Positions 33,512 to 44,043 of a stretch of 46,511 nucleotides of DNA are shown here, one piece after another. The notes under the pieces are model-generated. The model worked only from the letters and a program-made list of their open reading frames with translations, made no database searches and was not told the DNA's origin. Origin of the DNA: Neurospora tetrasperma FGSC 2508 (taxonomy: Eukaryota > Ascomycota > Sordariomycetes > Sordariales > Sordariaceae); NCBI RefSeq assembly GCF_000213175.1, contig NW_009799100.1, positions 4,967,379 to 5,013,889 of the forward strand, read 5' to 3'. The translations under genes were made by a program, and so were the position numbers. The number at the start of each line of letters is the position of its first letter. Within the stretch, counting starts at the first letter, position 1.

Positions 33512-34264
33512 ATGGCCACGGCTTTCCATTATTTCCCTTACCTCCCCTGGGAGCTGCGTGCTCGAGTCTGGGAACTTTCTGCTGAGCCCCGCGTAGTCCA
33601 CGTTCGCACGGTGGAGTATGATGGAAACCCGTTGTCGGATGCGTCTGCCGGCAAGAAGCAACACAAGGCGGTTATTTCCCTTACCCCCATACCAGCAATG
33701 CTCCAAGTGTGTCGCGAGTCACGTAACCTCGGAGTGTACCGACAGTGCTTTTCTGAGCTCCAACGCACCCCCGAATTTGTCTCCAAAGCTAGTTCGATGC
33801 GATACATCTGGTCGAACCTCGATCTCGATATCATCGACATTGGGCCGCGGGACCTTCGCGATTTAAAGTTGGTAGCCCAAACTACTAAGCGGCTCAAGTT
33901 GGAGCGCTATAGGTTTGTCCTCGACGACGCCATAGCTCTGTCTGAGCTTCACAACCTGGAAGAAGTTCACATCGTTTGCCCAAGTGAGCGCATTTTGCAA
34001 CGCTGCGGTTGCATCCTCATGTTATATTACATTGGCCACTTGAACAGAAAACGCATTATATTGATCGACAAAACCAACGATCAAACTACGACTTTATTTG
34101 AATGGAATCGGGAAGCTGAAAAACGCTTCGAGCCGCACCAAGAGGAGTTTGAGGCTGGATACAAGGATTACACTAGTCTTTCTTCTGATGACATAGAATG
34201 CAGGATGTCATGGGCTCACATTTACTACGCTATGGGAGCGTATATTAGGGGCCGAAGGCTGTAA
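33512..34264 (+). CDS. 2EXR-domain protein, copy E (intact 2EXR region)
   Basis: 250 residues. It opens with FHYFPYLPWELRARVWEL and EPRVVHV (first EXR = ELR), then PIPAMLQVCRESRNLGVYRQCF (second EXR = ESR), YIWSNLDLDIIDIG, KRLKLERY and LEEVHIVC. It is the only copy on the plus strand. The C-terminus is uncertain. A frame one base over is open from 34,197 to 34,421 and encodes a charged segment (EEERRDQVELYERF). Either a frameshift has shortened this protein, or an intron with a poor donor (34,176-34,248) joins the two for 278 residues. The biochemical role of the family is unknown to me. Confidence 0.8.
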   Translation: MATAFHYFPYLPWELRARVWELSAEPRVVHVRTVEYDGNPLSDASAGKKQHKAVISLTPIPAMLQVCRESRNLGVYRQCFSELQRTPEFVSKASSMRYIWSNLDLDIIDIGPRDLRDLKLVAQTTKRLKLERYRFVLDDAIALSELHNLEEVHIVCPSERILQRCGCILMLYYIGHLNRKRIILIDKTNDQTTTLFEWNREAEKRFEPHQEEFEAGYKDYTSLSSDDIECRMSWAHIYYAMGAYIRGRRL

Positions 34265-35988
34265 TTTTGAAGGATCTTCCGAGGAGGAACGCAGAGATCA
34301 AGTCGAGCTTTACGAAAGGTTTACTAAAGGAAAATACCAGCAGCTACGTCGTGACTGGAATACCAGAGACCACAATCCTCGACTGCAGGAGCAATATACC
34401 GAATCTCCTGCGTTGCGGTAAAGTTAGTTCACAAATCAAACCTATTTGTACCTGTTATACCTGTTCTGCAATGAGATGGACAAAACCCGTACCTTTCTAG
34501 CTTGCGGGACAGTGGAGTTTTCATGACTTTGACGTCTTGCCTCCTACATTGACTCACTTCGTCCCCTCATCTGCTTTGTCCTTGCTTTTTGCCTGCTTGA
34601 TGCCTACTTTTTACGGTCTTCGGAAAATCCCACTATTTTGCTCCCAGCGCACATCTCAAGGTGTCGGACATCGATCGATCCGTGGCATGCATTAACAATT
34701 CCTCGCTGCACTGCATATCGATGATCCAAACACGTTTCCCCCAAGCCATGTATATAACGGCGTACGTAGGTACTCAACTGCCATTTCCTCCTTTTCTTTT
34801 CTTTTCTTTTCTTTTCTTTTCTTTTCTTTTCTTTTCTTTTCTTTTCTTTTCTTTTCTTTTCTTTTCTTTTCTTTTCTTTTCTTTTCTTTTCTTTTCTTTT
34901 CTTTTCTTTTCTTTTTCAGGTTATCTCAAGCATTCTTATTCCATCTTGTCGTCAACCTGGCGATATTGCATGCTCAGTGAACCTCGACACAAGATTATGG
35001 ATGCTCTACATCCCGTCTGTTACGGTGGGAGAGCTCGTTCCCACCCAAGGCATGCAAAGCATCAAATCGAGGTAGATCGTTTGAAGGGCTTCATCACTCA
35101 TTACCTCTTTATTTCCCAGCGTAATTTCAACTTCCGTGTTCTCCATTTCTTACAATCTATACCTGTGCCCCGGACCCCGGGCCCCTGGTTGTCGGTGTCT
35201 TGAGAGTAGTCGCTCAGAGTAATTTCTGCGGCATACGCCTCGCACAATACCCCCTTTGTTTACGAGTATCATCATTGACGTGAACAGTCACGTTTCTAGT
35301 TTTCCCAGAATCAACTTGCAATGTCGCCCTTTCTGTCTACTGAACTACTCGCAATCGATCTGTTCCATTGTAGCCGCGGTAGGAGTCATAGTAGGACAGT
35401 GCAAGAACTTTTCTCTTTTTGTTTGTCTATGACTTCAAGTTCGTCTTATCTAAGAACATCAAGAAAACTTGTAGCGGAAACAAGAGTGGGTATAAATAAT
35501 TTGTCTGAAGAGGGCGGACATTGGTAGGTGGGTTACGGACTTTCCCTCCATAACAGTCGGGTGCAAAGCATCGCCGTAACAAATTTCGTTAGAAATAAAA
35601 AAATAGTAAGCCTTGCTAGATACTATTATAAAGATAGTGTTCAAAAACACTGGGAGACAAACAGATTGTACGAGCAAGTCTTGGGAGAAAAAAAAAAAAA
35701 AAAAAAAAAGCATGAAGTCTCTAAGTTGCTGCTCAACTATCCTGGGGCTGTCTGTGAGGAAGGTCTACTCGCGATCTTCATCTGGACATTGATGGTTGCA
35801 ATTCGCGAATGATTCATGTGAAATCGTGATACATTGTGATAGCCAAGTAATCAAGACATTGTACGGATCTTTTGTCTATCAAGCTTCATGATGTGAATAA
35901 TCGCCCCTAGACCCTTGGTCTTTTTGTCTAGATGCTATAAAGCCTAGAGGATTCCCTGACAGAAAGCCTCCCATACAATTTCCTCTTC
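34265..35988. other. Intergenic with pentanucleotide array
   Basis: Contains the alternative tail frame of copy E (to 34,421), the TTTTC array at 34,791-34,915 and a poly-A run at about 35,690-35,709. No gene supported. Confidence 0.5.
34791..34915 (+). repeat. (CTTTT)25 microsatellite
   Basis: An uninterrupted pentanucleotide repeat of 125 bp. It creates a spurious Phe/Ser/Leu-rich open frame. Confidence 0.98.
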
Positions 35989-36738
35989 TCAATTGTTGCC
36001 TTCCATGTTCCGAACAATGTCGGCGACATGCAGGAGGGTGGGCATCAATGAGTTAACGTCAAGTCCGGCAAGCATCTCAGAAACTGGAACCGGATCAAGG
36101 TTTGCAAACTCTGCAAAATCCTCCTCTTCCCGACGTTGGATTTCCTCTTCCAGTTCCTGAGCAGTAGTTGTGCGATTATTTTCCGATTGGATCAAGTGTA
36201 TGTTTCTGCGATCGCAGGTGAGCACGAAGGGTCCAAAGATGTGGTACCACTCCCCCAGGCCTTCTTCGTCGAAGCAATCTATGTGAGCCTCTATCAAGTT
36301 CTCAAAAAAGTTGAATGAACGAACATCGCAGTAGTGGAACTTTCGGCTACTGTACTTGAGCCGCTTTACAGGCTGCGCTGCCCAACGATAGTTGTAAAGG
36401 TCATCCCGTCCATAGTCAATCGTGTCAATGTCAAAATTCAGCCAGACGTAACGCCTCTCGCCGCCCTCCGGAACAACTTCAACCTCAGAAAGGCCCTTTT
36501 GATACAGTCCGAGATTGCGCGACTCGCGGCAAGTTTGTAGTGTTGCTGGCACGGGCGTGGTCGAGACCAGCCGCGCGTATGCTTGCTGGCCAGAAGGAGC
36601 CGTCTCTATGTTTTCCTTCGTTTCAAGGTAGTATCTTTTTGCGTGGACGTCGACTGTCCGAGGCTCAACCGTCAGTTCCCAAATGCGAGCACGCAGCTCC
36701 CAGGGGAGGAAAGGGAAAGGGTGGAAAGTCGTAGCCAT
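35989..36738 (-). CDS. 2EXR-domain protein, copy F (intact)
   Basis: 249 residues. It has FHPFPFLPWELRARIWEL and EPRTVDVHAK (first EXR = ELR), PVPATLQTCRESRNLGLYQKGL (second EXR = ESR), YVWLNFDIDTIDYG, and a Glu-rich region (EELEEEIQRREEED) that may be coiled coil. A probable 5' untranslated intron spans 36,899-36,788 (GTAAGT donor, CTGAC branch, CTAG acceptor). It is the outermost copy of the cluster and closest to copy E in the 2EXR region. Confidence 0.86.
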   Translation of the reverse strand: MATTFHPFPFLPWELRARIWELTVEPRTVDVHAKRYYLETKENIETAPSGQQAYARLVSTTPVPATLQTCRESRNLGLYQKGLSEVEVVPEGGERRYVWLNFDIDTIDYGRDDLYNYRWAAQPVKRLKYSSRKFHYCDVRSFNFFENLIEAHIDCFDEEGLGEWYHIFGPFVLTCDRRNIHLIQSENNRTTTAQELEEEIQRREEEDFAEFANLDPVPVSEMLAGLDVNSLMPTLLHVADIVRNMEGNN

Positions 36739-39083
36739 GGTATCGGTCGTGATTCGTTTTCTCCGGTTTGGGGACGATTGTAGATGTCTAGCAAAACAAT
36801 CGGCGTCAGTACCTACAAGATAAATAAAGTGAAAAGATCAAAGGTAGCAAATGGCTAGGGTATGAGTTGCTGGGTGAATGGGGGGCGAATGGCACTTACC
36901 TGTATGTAAAGCGAGCCCCGTGCAGGAACCTACATGTACTGCAGGTAATTTCTTGTACGTGCCGCCGTCGTGGAAGTCAACGACTTCTTTCGCAAAACTG
37001 GTCTTCCGGAACAAACTTGACGATCGAAGGAGGCCCGTCGCCGCGACTCGTATTACTCAACGAGTACGTACCAGCGACAAGACAGGCGGAAGCAAAGCGT
37101 GGCGTGGCGTTGGGGTAATCAAAGGGCGAATGTGCTGAGGGGCTTGTCGTTTGGGTGCGGACTGAGACCGAGGCGAGTGAGCGCCGGCCGTATATGGCTT
37201 GCTTGAATGATCACAGCTGTTTGGCTGAGATGTGCTGAAGCGATAGAGGATATCTTCAGTCAGGTGGAGATGCCCCAGAGCGCAAGGTTGTGACTTCAAA
37301 AGGTTGAGCTTAAAGCCATGTGTGTTCGAGATTTGGTTGTTGAAATGTGTAAGGAGGGGGAGCGGAAACCAGAGGAGCCTAAAATACTGAAAGAAAGTGC
37401 CGGTGAATGGGAAGCCCGAGGCACGGACTTCCAAGAGATGGAAAATTCCAGGTGTGTGATGTGTCGAAGGTCAGATGATCAACATTGAGAAGTGAAGGTT
37501 CGAAAAAGCGGTTGTTGAACCACAGGGCAGTTCCATTCACCAGATGTACACGATGAGGGTTGCCTCAAGGCGGTCAACATCCAACCTGGCACAAAGACTG
37601 TAACAAGGTGAAATGAAGTGAAGTGAAGCGGAAAGAGCATCTGTGCAGGGCAACAGGCTAGAAGGGCCCCGTCGTCGTTGCCGTTTGACCACCATGTGGG
37701 GTGTCTTGACGGGATGGGACCCGACTGAGTCTCGGTCCGGATCCCGGCGCAGCGAGGTTTTGCCGTTTGTTGTCACAGCACAACAGTATGTATTTTCCAA
37801 GCTTGGAGGTTTTCAAGGAGACGGATGGAGTCATAAGAAGAGGTTTTTGTGGCGTATTACACCCTGGTCATTGTTGATCGCTCCAAACGAAAACTCTAAG
37901 GAAGCTAATAAGAGCTCTACATTTCCCCTGTTCAACCTATGGCCGAAGAACCAAATCAACCAACATTCTATTATTATATTGTACAACCACAGGATTCTTT
38001 CCGTGCGTCCCTCACCTCAAGTCAGTTTTAGTACAATCCAGCCCTGGTTTGTTGGTTAGTTTGGTAAAAGAAAAGCCAGAGAATGCCAGACTTGGGAAAT
38101 CGACCAAAATCCTCGCGGATAGATGTTGTAGAATACTATTCGTTTTGGGCGAAAAAAAAAGGAAAAGAAAAAAAAAGAAAAAAAAAGATCGACCTTGCCG
38201 CTGTCAAACTGAAGCACTGAGGTGCCCTCATTCGAGAAAGGCAGGAAATGCCATTCCGATTCTCGACCTGTCTATTCTGCGCTGAATCTTCCAGTTCTGC
38301 AGCGAAGACATGCCATTTTATCCGGCTAGCTTCAGGCAAGAGATCATAGAGGCTAGCAGGTCCCAGCCGGAAGAGTCCAGCAGTGAGAATAGCTCCGACA
38401 ACGAAAACGGCGGACATCCATGATCTGTTTCAGCGTCGAGGGCTGCCTTGATAACATATTATAAAGAGGACGGGAGAGGTGCTTCTGTAGCATTTGTGAG
38501 TCCTGGTCATTATCGAAACTCTACGAACGGGAACGAGTTGTTCCTTTTTCCAAGGCCCATAAGTCTCTAGATTGACCTTATTCTACCCATGCTTTGTCCT
38601 TCAGAAAAACCAAACGAACAAACAAACCAGTCCTGTATTGTACAATGTGGATTTCTTTGTTGGTCAGTATCTTTGGGTCTACACCACTAGACGCTGTCGT
38701 AGCTAATGCATGAGTTTGTTTTCATCAGTAGAACATACAATTCTCATTGTTAATATTTGTGATCTTGATATTCATATGGCATATAGCATCTTCTTGTTGC
38801 AGTTCCGATCTGTTGCCCCTTGAGCACCTGTAAGGAGAGTGTGGCTAGATCATATCCATTCCAAAACAAGTGTCTTGCGGTACGAAAATCATCATTGATC
38901 TTGTCTCATTCCGGCGAAATCGCCATGCCTATCCCAAATATCTTATATATACAGAAGAATCGAAAAAAAAAGAAGACACAAACTGAAGATGCTTAACACG
39001 ATGGCCATGATGACGTTAATGACGTTGCAAAACAATTCAGCAATCCGACCGACATCACCGCTTCCAGGGTAAGATGCGGCGGC
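36739..39083. other. Intergenic between 2EXR-F and the GH76 gene
   Basis: Contains A-rich runs (38,150-38,190). A minus-strand frame 38,417-38,136 begins with ATG but is short and ends in a homopolymer-derived Phe run, so it is not called. Confidence 0.5.
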
Positions 39084-39233
39084 TCATAGACCCAAAACAC
39101 AAGCCAGCCCATATATCCATAACAGCCATTGGTAGTTGACCTCATTCACCCCTGACGCCACGCTTTCCGAAGACTCAGAACTCGTCTTTGGACTCTCATT
39201 TCCAGCCGGAGGAGTCTCATCACTCGACGTCTG
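39084..39233 (-). other. In-frame tail after the GH76 stop: linker plus GPI-type signal
   Basis: Directly after the TAA the same frame stays open for 49 codons to a TGA at 39,084-39,086. It encodes a Ser/Thr/Glu-rich linker (TSSDETPP, SPKTSSESSESVASG) and a terminal hydrophobic stretch (WLLWIYGLACVLGL). This is the layout of a GPI-attachment signal and what family members normally carry. The stop could be a C-to-T change at CAA, a readthrough codon (next bases CAGACG), or part of an alternative 45-bp intron (donor GTAACA, phase preserved). Confidence 0.75.
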
Positions 39234-40558
39234 TTACGACGATGATGAAAAAGTCCTCACAGTCTTGATATCATCCCCCTTCAGAGGCGGGTTCGCCTGA
39301 TCAATCAAGATTCCCTGAATCGTCTCCAACGCACTCATCTGCTCTCCCAACCCAGCATCTCCATAGAACCCATCGACATACCACTTCGTTCCGCACATGG
39401 TTCCCTGAGAACCACCCTGGCACCCCTGGGCAGCAGCCTTGGCCGAGGTGTGCAGCAAACGATCGACTGTAGGCTTGATCGAGGGGACCATAATCTTGGA
39501 GGCGTAGACGAACCGGGAGAAGTACCCTTTGAAGGAGCGCATGTCCGTGTTGCAAATGTCAATGTGCTCGCAGGCGTGCTCGTACATGACGTCGGTGGAG
39601 TTCTTGACGTCGCCGAAGGGGGTGAAATAGTTTTGCGAGCTCTCGAGGAGTCTCTTGGTGCGGTCGGTCCATTTATCCTGGTCGGCACCGGTGCTGATGT
39701 TGGCCATGACCGCGGCGCCGTAGGTGTAAATTCCCTGGCTGTAGGAGAAGGAGGGCGTGTGGGCGGCGCTAACGTCGGAGCAGTTCTTGGCGGAGCTAGC
39801 ACCGTCGAGGACCTGGTAGTATTCGTTAATTATACCAGTTCCCTGGGTCCAGTCCCACACCTTGTTTGCCCACTCGACGTAGGTCTGGTTGCCAGTAATG
39901 CGAGCTAGACGTGCCGAGAGCTGGAAAAATCCGCCGTTGCTGACCGCGTTCTTGTAGTCAAGGCCGTTAGGGTTCGAGGCAAAGATTTGCCAACGAAGGC
40001 CACCGTTGCAGGTCGAGGTATCCCACCGCGAGGCAAGTGATTTCCAGATGTTTTCGCCTAGTTCGAGGTATCCCGGGATGTCAGATCGGGGCTGAGGGAA
40101 GTTACGCTCGGCAGCGGCGAGAACGGTGAAACCCCAAAACGCCTGGTCATCGTTTCCTTCTTGGCCCGCATGGGCTGGGGACATGAAGTCGAAGTCGGGG
40201 CCGGCTTGGGCGACAATAGCAGTTGCAATCTTCTTGTCGTAGGTGTGGTCGCCAGTGTAGTGGGAGTAGTCGAGCATGCTGCCCATCATGGCACCACATT
40301 GCCACCAGTAGTAGGGGGCATCGAGATCAACAAACTGGTCGTCCGTGCCCTTGTAGAAAGACATGGTGTTTTGGGCAATGGTTTTGGCGACACCTTGGAC
40401 CGAGGCTGGGATTATTTGTGTTAGTGCCCGGTGACGGGGTATGACCTGACCAGGTATGTCGACTTACTAGGGCTGCTGATATCCAGAGATTTGGGGATGC
40501 CAGCTGAGATCAAGGAGATGGCCGCTGCCGCGGGCTTTACTGACTTGACGAACCTCAT
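39234..40558 (-). CDS. GH76 cell-wall alpha-mannosidase homologue (Dfg5/Dcw1-like)
   Basis: 420 residues. Exon 1 is 40558-40468 and exon 2 is 40405-39234. The 62-bp intron has donor GTAAGT, branch CTAAC and acceptor CCAG. The start encodes a signal peptide (MRFVKSVK, then an Ala/Ile-rich core). The GH76 domain shows YYWWQCGAMMGSMLDY, the catalytic Asp pair in GNDDQAFWGF (residues ~116-117), KNAVSNGGFFQLSARLAR, TYGAAVMANI and the Cys-rich GSQGTMCGTKW near the end. Known members act outside the cell on the mannan part of GPI anchors and cross-link glycoproteins to the wall. They are themselves GPI-anchored. Here a TAA at 39,234-39,236 ends the protein just after FSSSS, before the anchor region. 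An in-frame tail follows. Confidence 0.9.
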
Positions 40559-42451
40559 TGCGATGGTTTGGTGTATACCGTTAAATTCGAAAAAATCTTG
40601 TTCGTCTTGTTGGTCTTCCCCTTATGTCGTATATTTCCAGTCCCGCACTTAATCGTCCAGCGAGTGTTAAGAGTGATCAGGTCGTAAATGAAGGTAGGCA
40701 AATGTGAGCTGCAGGTTACTCAGTGGCGTCTATATGGACTGTCGATTTTCGAAAAGGAAAGCAGATGAAGCACAGTCAAGGCTTCGAGTTGAAGAAGAGA
40801 AGGACAGAAGATGAAGGATCGTATTGGAAGTGGTCAACACTATTGTTGGCTTCAAGGCTTATTGCAAGCAACAGCACGATGATGAAGAAAGGAAACGAAG
40901 GAAGACGAAATAGAACACAGACAATGGTACCGGCAAGAAGATGGACATGTTGGGCTGGGCCACCGTGAGCTTTATTGACCAGACACCACCACAATAGGAG
41001 CCTCATGGTGGTGGAGCCCCACCCCAGGATCCGAGCATAGGATGAAAGGGGCAGGCTGAGCTCCAGCCCATGCAGGCGACTGACTTTAGCCTCAAGGATG
41101 TTCCAAGGGTGCCACGGTGATCCGGACCCCACCCGGTATGCAAGAAGGAGGGGGATCGGGGCACGGGGATGGGGGACATGGCAACCTCAGTGGTCAATGC
41201 CGGAGAAAGGACGGACGGGATGAACACTGCAGAGACTGAGTGGGCTTGCATGGTGTGAATTGTAAACACCTCGTGGATGGAAGGACGTAGGAGATGGAAA
41301 AACGGGGACTGACGGGTGTTCTCCCGTCCTCTCCATCTCGTCCTCATGCGTGGTGCTGTGGTCCTGCTGTGTGCTCTGGACCACTGAGTTCGTCGTGGTA
41401 ATCGACAAACACATCGATGCCTTCCTTTGATGGAAACAAGACGGGAGGGCCAATCGAGGAGTTCCAGATCATTGTGGATGCTTGCTCTAGTGTACACTAC
41501 ACCACTAGCTTGACGCATCGAATGGAGGCATTCAGGTACCATTGCAAGCGGATTCGCTCCAGGTGCCTCGAACCTTTCTTATTTTGGGTGTAGCTTTGTT
41601 TCGTTTCCCCAAGTTTTGCAGGCATCACCCTAGATGTTTTGCGCTGTACCGCACACTGACGGGGGTCGGCAATAAAAAAAAGAGAAAAACGATCTGTGTT
41701 TTGGATGGATGGATGGATGGATGGATGGATGGATGGATGGATGGGCGGCTGTTCGATGGAGGCGTGGAGCGTGGAAGGAAAGGGGGCGACTGGAGGCGTT
41801 GTGGTCGTGATTGTCGCAAGGAAAGTGTTGACGGCGGGAATTGTTTCCAGTTCCAGCTCCAGTTCCATCAAACGGCGATCGATGATGGACACTCACTGAC
41901 AAGGAAGGAACCTTGAAGCAAGAGCGAGGGGCAACAACAACCAGTCGATCTGTCCGTGCTAATCAGCGTCATATCACTCGCTCATAGTGTAGTGTACCTT
42001 GCACTTGTGCCGCCGGGGACTGTCTTCCATGGATTCTACCAGAAGCCAACTTGGTATGTGTGAGGTTTCGTACCTCTGATTGCCCTTCATTGTGTCCCTT
42101 TCCTCTCTTTGTGAGAGCGAACCCCACATGATCAAAAGAAGTGAAATACTACGGTCCACAAAGAACTTGAACCCTGCCAAGCAAGAACTGCGGTTGATGT
42201 TTGCCAGGGGCAGGCAAAGCAAGTTCAAAGTTGTGCAGCTGTGCATTTGGCAGTTGGAGCAGTCTGACACTCCTCGGGTGCCCCGCTCCTTCTCTTTCCA
42301 TCTGGAGCGGCCGGGGACTTGACGGGACTGGAGCGCGCGTCCCAAGTGGGTCCCCACCCCCATGGAGAGTTGTGCAGCAGTGGTTGAAGAATTGAGGAAC
42401 GCCCGACAGGGTCAGTGATTGGTGGGATTGTTAGGTCATCCCCATTGAGGC
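40559..42451. other. Intergenic between GH76 gene and hAT MITE
   Basis: No gene supported. Contains the GGAT microsatellite at 41,702-41,744. Several overlapping frames on both strands are mutual shadows. Confidence 0.5.
41702..41744 (+). repeat. (GGAT)n microsatellite
   Basis: Ten to eleven uninterrupted tetranucleotide units. Confidence 0.97.
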
Positions 42452-42863
42452 TAGGGATGGTTTATTTCTGAAATTTTGGGACTTTTTCAGAAATTTTCCG
42501 AAATCTTGAAATTCAGGAAATTCCGCTAACGAAATTGATCCGTGCACACTCAGCCTATACGACTACCTCCTTTTCATTATAACAAAACCCCATTCTAGTA
42601 TTGTTATTTATATTACAAGATGGAGTTAAGTTAAAAAAATACATCAAGATACCGTTGGTTTGGAAGTAGTTAGGACAAATATGGTTATAAATATTATGAT
42701 TAAAATGCATACATTTCACCCTAAGTTAGCCAATGGAACACACATATATTATTGGGCTTTGGCATATGCATGGTCACGTGTGACAGAAACATCAGTAACT
42801 TTCCTTTCTTTTTCCTTACATTTTCGTTCCTTACAGTTACCCAGAAATTCACAGCCATCCCTA
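42452..42863. mobile_element. hAT-type MITE, 412 bp
   Basis: The ends are inverted (TAGGGATGG on the left, CCATCCCTA on the right). The element is bounded by a perfect 8-bp direct repeat, ATTGAGGC, at 42,444-42,451 and 42,864-42,871. An 8-bp duplication and TAGGGATG-type ends are hallmarks of the hAT superfamily. The interior has no transposase frame, and its left part contains several short inverted GAAATTT/AAATTTC motifs. There is no sign of RIP, so the insertion is recent, low-copy or protected. Confidence 0.88.
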
Positions 42864-42871
42864 ATTGAGGC

Positions 42872-44043
42872 TAATGTAGAAACATGAAACACGAGGGAAG
42901 GGGCATTGCATTGATTGGTCGAGGATGCTCGAATACGACACTGGCGACCGTCCACCTTCTTTTCGCTTGCGAGTTGAATTCTCGTGAGCGGTTACCACTT
43001 GCCAACAGCCGCGCGACTGTTTACGAGTGAGACTTGACTAGGTATGTACTATTTTGGTAGATCTGCATCATCCGCTTAGGACGGACTGGCTGCGGTTGCG
43101 GTTGCGGCTGTGGTTGCGGACTTGCGGTTGATAAGCCACCTAACCATCGTCTTTTGCTGGCGTTACTTTCGACTTTGGTGATGGCTGGCTTGAGACATCT
43201 CTTGTGCTCATTTCTCTCCCACCAGGAAAAAGAAAAGATGGTGCCCAGCGTCAAACGAAAAAGTACTTGCTAACCAAAATCATGAACTGTCCCTGCTGTC
43301 CTGGAGGTTCTTCTCGGGTGCAGCTGAGCTAGCTGAGCCAGCTGACCTGTTTGCTTACATGCACAGCTTGGGGATTTCTCACAGAGTTGAATATCAAATC
43401 GGCTTCAGATATGATATTAAACCTGTGCTCGACCAGCTCACTCGTCAACCCTCGCACACCCGTTTTGTGATCCCGACGGGAAGGTCTTGCGTTCTGTCAA
43501 ACCCAGATATGGGACAGCCAGGCACCGTGCCGCACACACGGGAACAAAGTACGGTAAGATCCAAGTTCCAAGCCTGACTTCATCGCTGCCCGGGTAACAA
43601 GTCAGCCTTTCGTTCGATGGAACCACGATAAGATATGAAGAATACAAAGGTAACTATATCTTTGAACACTTGAGTGTCTGGAGGTAACCCAGACTCGCGT
43701 CACGAAGCTATCAACCACGACCTCGACTTGATCCGTTACAGCAACCGACAAACATCTTCTATTCGATGCCTGATACATTCTTCTCTACTTCCAAATCATA
43801 GATAGCGTCCTGGGCTCGGCCAGCAGATGCTTGAGCTCACCTCCTCCTGTCCCCCACAAATTCCATGCCATGCCAACGCTGCAATGTCATATTCCAACAG
43901 GAAGAGCTCAAAATTTGAAGAAACGAAGCGGTATATCCTTCAATCAGTCCCCGTCCCAACGCCAGCACCAATGCCACAAAAAAAGTGCAAAGACAAGAAA
44001 ATGAAAACCCGACCCTCAATGCGTTTGATCTGCTGCAAATATT
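42872..44043. other. Intergenic, 3' flank of the Ser/Ala-rich gene
   Basis: Nothing gene-like. Contains a (TGCGGT)n hexanucleotide tract at about 43,089-43,130. Confidence 0.5.
43089..43130 (+). repeat. Imperfect hexanucleotide repeat
   Basis: Five to six units of TGCGGT with single-base variants. Confidence 0.8.

Noticed and set aside
34661-35203. 180-codon plus-strand frame rich in Phe/Ser/Leu
   Set aside because: It is produced by the CTTTT microsatellite; 125 bp of pentanucleotide repeat stays open in every frame without TAA.
38136-38417. 93-codon ATG frame on the minus strand
   Set aside because: Short, ends in a homopolymer-derived Phe run, with no domain or splice evidence.
39450-40444. 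Plus-strand frames over the GH76 gene
   Set aside because: Antisense shadows; the minus strand carries the catalytic motifs and a consensus intron.
41003-41916. Overlapping frames on both strands around the GGAT repeat
   Set aside because: Mutually overlapping, repeat-derived (Pro-Ser-Ile-His or Trp-Met-Asp-Gly runs), with no supporting structure.
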